Shown here: positions 8,838 to 11,923 of the stretch, piece after piece | Layout of the letters: every line of letters starts with the position of its first letter | How positions within the stretch are numbered: position 1 is the stretch's first letter | From: Aureobasidium sp. EXF-3400 | Taxonomy: Eukaryota; Ascomycota; Dothideomycetes; Dothideales; Saccotheciaceae | Direction of reading: 5' to 3' | Length of the DNA: 11,923 nucleotides | Assembly (NCBI GenBank): GCA_024195585.1 | Contig: SWBL01000671.1 | Span: 1 to 11,923, forward strand | The notes under the pieces: model-generated | Databases searched by the model: none | What the model saw: only the letters and a program-made list of their open reading frames with translations | What the model was told of the DNA's origin: nothing | Translations under genes and position numbers: made by a program

Positions 8838-9300
8838 CTCATGTAGGCCTGACCTATATTCCGCCCATGAACTACGTAAGTTGATGGCGGGGACCCACTA
8901 CTCACGTATTGTCAAGCCGTCTCGCGATTTTAAACGACACAAGCCTAGAATAAATCTGACGTCAGAGTTCCGGTGCTTACGTAGTTTCGAGGAGTTCTGC
9001 GACCTCAAACTACGTAAGTAAGCGAAGGACCAGTGAGCATTCTGTGCGTCTCACATAGTCTCCCGCGGTCATGCAAGCTCAAACCATGGAAGCAAGTATG
9101 AAACCCCTACGATGCAGCTGTGTGCTTTATGTAGCTTCGAGGTGTCTTACAAGCTCCTATGTAAGCAAGCACATGGCCGGTGGTGGAGCCATGATTCTTA
9201 CGTAGCTTCGAGTCGAACCGCAAGTTCAAACTACGTAAGCAAGTCGTGGAGCCATACGATATGGTCGTGTGTTTTATGTAGTTTCAAGTATGCCTGTAAC
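8838..9300. repeat. Palindromic ~73-bp tandem repeat, block 2 (about seven units)
   Basis: Left arms of successive units centre near 8840, 8903, 8978, 9053, 9128, 9199 and 9275, a spacing of 63-76 bp. Units at 8975-9020 and 9197-9243 are the best preserved: a CTTACGTAG arm, a loop of about 25 bases, then CAAACTACGTAAG. Between hairpins the linker is also shared. ATGCAGCTG followed by a purine/pyrimidine-variant GTGCTTTATGTAG appears near 8824 and 9112, and GTGGAGCCAT flanks the hairpin at 9183 and 9246. Many arm differences are C-to-T or G-to-A changes (TACGTA to TATGTA). By eye, all seven exact TACGTA hexamers in the window lie in the two blocks. Confidence 0.75.
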
Positions 9301-9875
9301 CTCGGTACGCTGTTTTCGACGTTATTCAGTCGTTTGGATTCCGCTCCACAATGTAGAGGATCCTCCTTAACCAGCTTTTATTATCTCTACCATTGAACAA
9401 GATATCGGGTCTTATAGCTTCCTTATCTTCGATATGAATATGTCTTGCTAAGCACATCCACTCTGATTTTCAGTGATATATTTTGCGTACTAGTGTCCAA
9501 ACTTGTGCTGTTCGAGAAATTCCATGCGTCGTGCCTACCTATTATTCGGAGCCTCGGTGGTTGCAACACATGAGAAGGCACGGCAATCTCTTGATAAGAT
9601 AGAAATGGTGTGCGAGTAGTGATCCTCACTTAAAACTAAATCTAGTGATTCAGGATCACGACTGTTGCAAAGAAGTTCTTTGTCATAGATGTCGCACTAT
9701 TTTTCTGCTAGCATAGTCTTACACAAACGGTAAGCTAGGGGTGCTGTCTCTTCTTATTGCCTTTCCGTAACAAAACACTCTGATTGTTCAACGTAGTACG
9801 ACCTTATGGATGAAAACTATCTTTGCTAGACCGCCTGACTGGATTCATCTATGCAAACTTAATCGAGCACTTCGT
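9301..9875. other. 3' flank of the NLR gene
   Basis: Nothing recognisable. It should contain the 3' untranslated region and polyadenylation site of the minus-strand NLR gene, but no clear AATAAA-type signal was identified. Confidence 0.35.
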
Positions 9876-11923
9876 TTACCTGCGTGCCCACCTGCTCGCC
9901 TGCGTGACTGTATTCATATCCCACAGCCTGACTGTCTCATCGTCAGACCCTGAAGCGAGTTTCCGGCCATCAGGTGAGAAGGCTACAGAGCTGATACAGT
10001 CTTCGTGACCTTCTAGTCTCCGCAGCTGCTCGCCTGTCTTCGCATCCCATAGTCTGACCGTCATATCCCCGGACGCTGAGGCGACTAACTGACCGCCAGG
10101 CGAGAAGGTCACAGAGAAAACCGGGCCCTCGTGTCCTCCTAGCTTCTGCACCTGCTCGCCTTTCTGCACGTCCCATAACCTTACTGTCTTATCGTCAGAC
10201 CCTGGAGCGAGTACTCGGCCATCAGGCGAGCAGGCTACAGAACTGACATAATCTTCGTGCCCTTCTAGCCTCCGCACCTGCTTGCCTGTCTGCGGGTCCC
10301 ACAGCCTGATTGTCTTGTCCCTGGACGCGGATATCACGATCTGGCCACCAGGCGAGAAGACCACAGAGCTGACAATATCTTCGTGCCCTTCTAGCTTCTG
10401 CAGCTGCTCGCCTGTCTCTACATTCCATAGTCTGACGCTTTTGTCTTCGGACGCTGACGCGACTACCTGACCGCCAGGCGAGAAGGCTACAGAGTAGACA
10501 TAACCTTCGTGCCCCTCTAGCTTCCGTAGCTGCTCGCTCGCACGCGCGTTCCAAATTCTGACTGTCTTGTCCCAGGACGCTGATGCGACTACCTTGCTGT
10601 CAGGCGAGAAGGCTACAGAGCTGACATGATCTTCGTGTCCTCGTAGCCATGACTCCCAATAGCCTTTTTCCGCGTCATGCAGTCTGACTGTCTTATCGTC
10701 AGACCCTGAAGCGAGGATTCGGCCATCAGGCGAGAAGGCTACAGAGCTGACATAATCTCGGTACCCTAATAGCTTGCACGGACTCACGTCCCAGTGCTCT
10801 GAGACGTTAGACATCATGTCAAGATGTCTCTTCGGTACATCACCGAAGGTCTGACGTATGATGCTCCGTGTGGGTGCGAGATCTAGGGCTGATGTATATA
10901 GTTGTAGCGGAGCTTCATCAATGACGTCGCGATTGTGAAGCGTAAATCGGCTCGCATCATCTAGCATATCGCTTAGCTGTCTTCCTTGGGGTTCCTGCAA
11001 CCTAATGTTTAGTGGATTGTACCAAGATCATACGTTTGAGGTTGACTTACATTGACAATCCATCGTAGGGACCCCAAGAGACGGATGACTTCAGAAGTCT
11101 TTCCTAGCCAGCTCAGCGCTTCTATCCAGTGGAGCAAGTGAACTTTCAGAAATCGATGAACGTCACCATCGTCCTTGAGACATTCTCTACTCTCCATAAC
11201 ATGCTGCACCCAGTAAGAGCAAGCATAGGCGACCTCTTCGGGCAGATGTTCAGCGATGGTCGCCTGACTGATAGCCGCCCTTCGCGTCCCCGGCGCTTTC
11301 ACGCGACATACGTCTTCGACAAGCGTATCTTCACTGAGTAGTCGAAGGCAGTGGCTTGCGAGCTGCTTGTGGGCCTGAGCTTTGTCGATCCAAAACCTCT
11401 CGCTTTTGTCATCGTCTGCCATGTTAGGGTCAACGAGGAAGTCTCGAAACGACACGTGGAAAAGTTTGATTGCTCCGAGCGGGTCTGGAGTACCATCAGC
11501 CAGCTCGGGGACGTTCAGGATAGACCGCAGAGGAGCAATAAATGTCCTAATCTCCCGCATCGACGTGCCTAGCAATTTGCTCAGTGATGTCGCAGAAAGG
11601 GGATTGTATAGCAAGACGAGAGACCCGACGATCGTTCTTAACAAAGCCAATGTTTCTGTGGTACCTTCTCCACTAATCGTTGCGACGGCTCGTCGCAGGA
11701 CGAATAGATACACAAACTCGAGGCCAGTAGAATCTCCATGACCATCGGTCTGTGACAAAATCTGACGCAAGTCCTCTTGTCGTTCCTTCGATGACGACAA
11801 GATCTTGCAGATAGTGAATGCGACGATGAAAAGCGGGTGTGACTTGTTCACCAGTAGCTTGATGTCATGTGGTTTAGCCCAATCTGTTGGCAGCGAGCCG
11901 AAAGGGTTTAGTCTCGGATACCT
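9876..11923 (-). CDS. NACHT-WD40 NOD-like receptor, C-terminal part (HET-E/HNWD type; 5' end off window)
   Basis: The gene is read on the minus strand from the right edge: exon 11923-11051, intron 11050-10995, exon 10994-9876. This gives 663 visible residues, with the splice in phase 0. The frame stays open to the window end, so the effector domain and the NACHT Walker A/B motifs are missing. The visible N-terminal part (from RYPRLNPFGSLPTDW on) matches the region C-terminal to the NACHT ATPase in fungal STAND proteins. It includes KSHPLFIVAFTICK, the winged-helix-like LLYNPLSATSLSKLL, the LFHVSFRDFL motif and YACSYWVQHV. After a linker (FTLHNRDVIDEAPLQLY) come seven WD40 repeats, enough for one closed beta-propeller. 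Family knowledge: these are cytosolic sensors that oligomerise on ligand binding and trigger regulated cell death, including vegetative incompatibility in Podospora (het-e, het-d, het-r). The specific ligand is unknown. Confidence 0.9.
9879..10772 (-). repeat. Seven near-identical WD40 coding repeats, 126-bp period
   Basis: Repeat boundaries fall near 10646, 10520, 10394, 10268, 10142 and 10016, exactly 126 bp (42 codons) apart. Each unit follows the plan GHEDxVSSVAFSPxGxxxAS followed by xSxDKTVRLWD. Differences are concentrated just after GHE, at the residue before DKT, and in the blade linker. DNA similarity between units is high, which suggests recent duplication or gene conversion. The last unit carries an 8-base insertion (9901-9908) relative to its siblings. 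Confidence 0.9.
10995..11050 (-). other. Intron of the NLR gene
   Basis: On the minus strand this 56-bp intron has a GTAAGT donor, a CTAAAC branch site about 10 bases before the acceptor, and a TTGCAG acceptor. It is phase 0 and joins LRWIVN to EPQGRQLSDML, which fits the usual linker between the winged-helix region and the WD40 propeller in this family. Confidence 0.85.

Noticed and set aside
8552..8842. Minus-strand frame of 96 codons with several cysteines as a small secreted protein
   Set aside because: There is no signal peptide, it starts inside the satellite, and no family is recognised, so it is only noted in the spacer entry.
7590..9300. CRISPR-like array
   Set aside because: The spacing is loosely regular, but the units are themselves palindromic, degenerate and include conserved linkers rather than unique spacers, and the genome is eukaryotic.
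10222..10554. Minus-strand and plus-strand open frames overlapping the WD40 repeats
   Set aside because: They repeat every 126 bp because the DNA does; they are alternative-frame shadows of the WD40 coding sequence.

Overview
The window looks like accessory, gene-poor DNA from a filamentous ascomycete (Pezizomycotina). The reasons are two short introns of 56 and 59 bp with GTAAG donors and CTAAA-type branch sites, a NACHT-WD40 NOD-like receptor, a fungal-type aminoglycoside-phosphotransferase-like protein, a DUF7587-type protein, and remnants of fungal C2H2-finger genes. I cannot assign a genus. Dothideomycetes is only a guess.

Layout from left to right. (1) About 256-541, minus: a frame-broken C2H2 zinc-finger relic. 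(2) 1195-2379, plus: an intact DEDDy 3'-5' exonuclease with a cysteine-rich tail. (3) 3492-3941, minus: a 149-residue DUF7587-like protein, possibly of ADP-ribosyltransferase-like fold. (4) About 4490-5035, plus: a second decayed C2H2-finger locus. (5) 5682-6646, plus: an APH/choline-kinase-like protein with one intron and an unresolved 5' end. (6) 6647-9875: long DNA with no convincing gene, but with two blocks of a roughly 73-bp tandem repeat that carries an imperfect palindrome (7590-7775 and 8838-9300). (7) 9876 to the right edge, minus: the C-terminal 663 residues of a NACHT-WD40 receptor. It has one intron and seven near-identical 42-residue WD40 repeats. Its N-terminal half lies outside the window.

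Nothing suggests an operon-like pathway; this is eukaryotic DNA and the genes are widely spaced. The common theme is lineage-specific, fast-evolving content: a receptor of the fungal non-self-recognition (HNWD) type, a small domain protein of unknown role, decaying zinc-finger genes and a degenerating satellite. The strongest points for a second look are the WD40 repeat array with its frameshifted last repeat, the palindromic satellite split into two blocks, the possible R-S-E triad of the DUF7587-like protein, and the two C2H2 relics.
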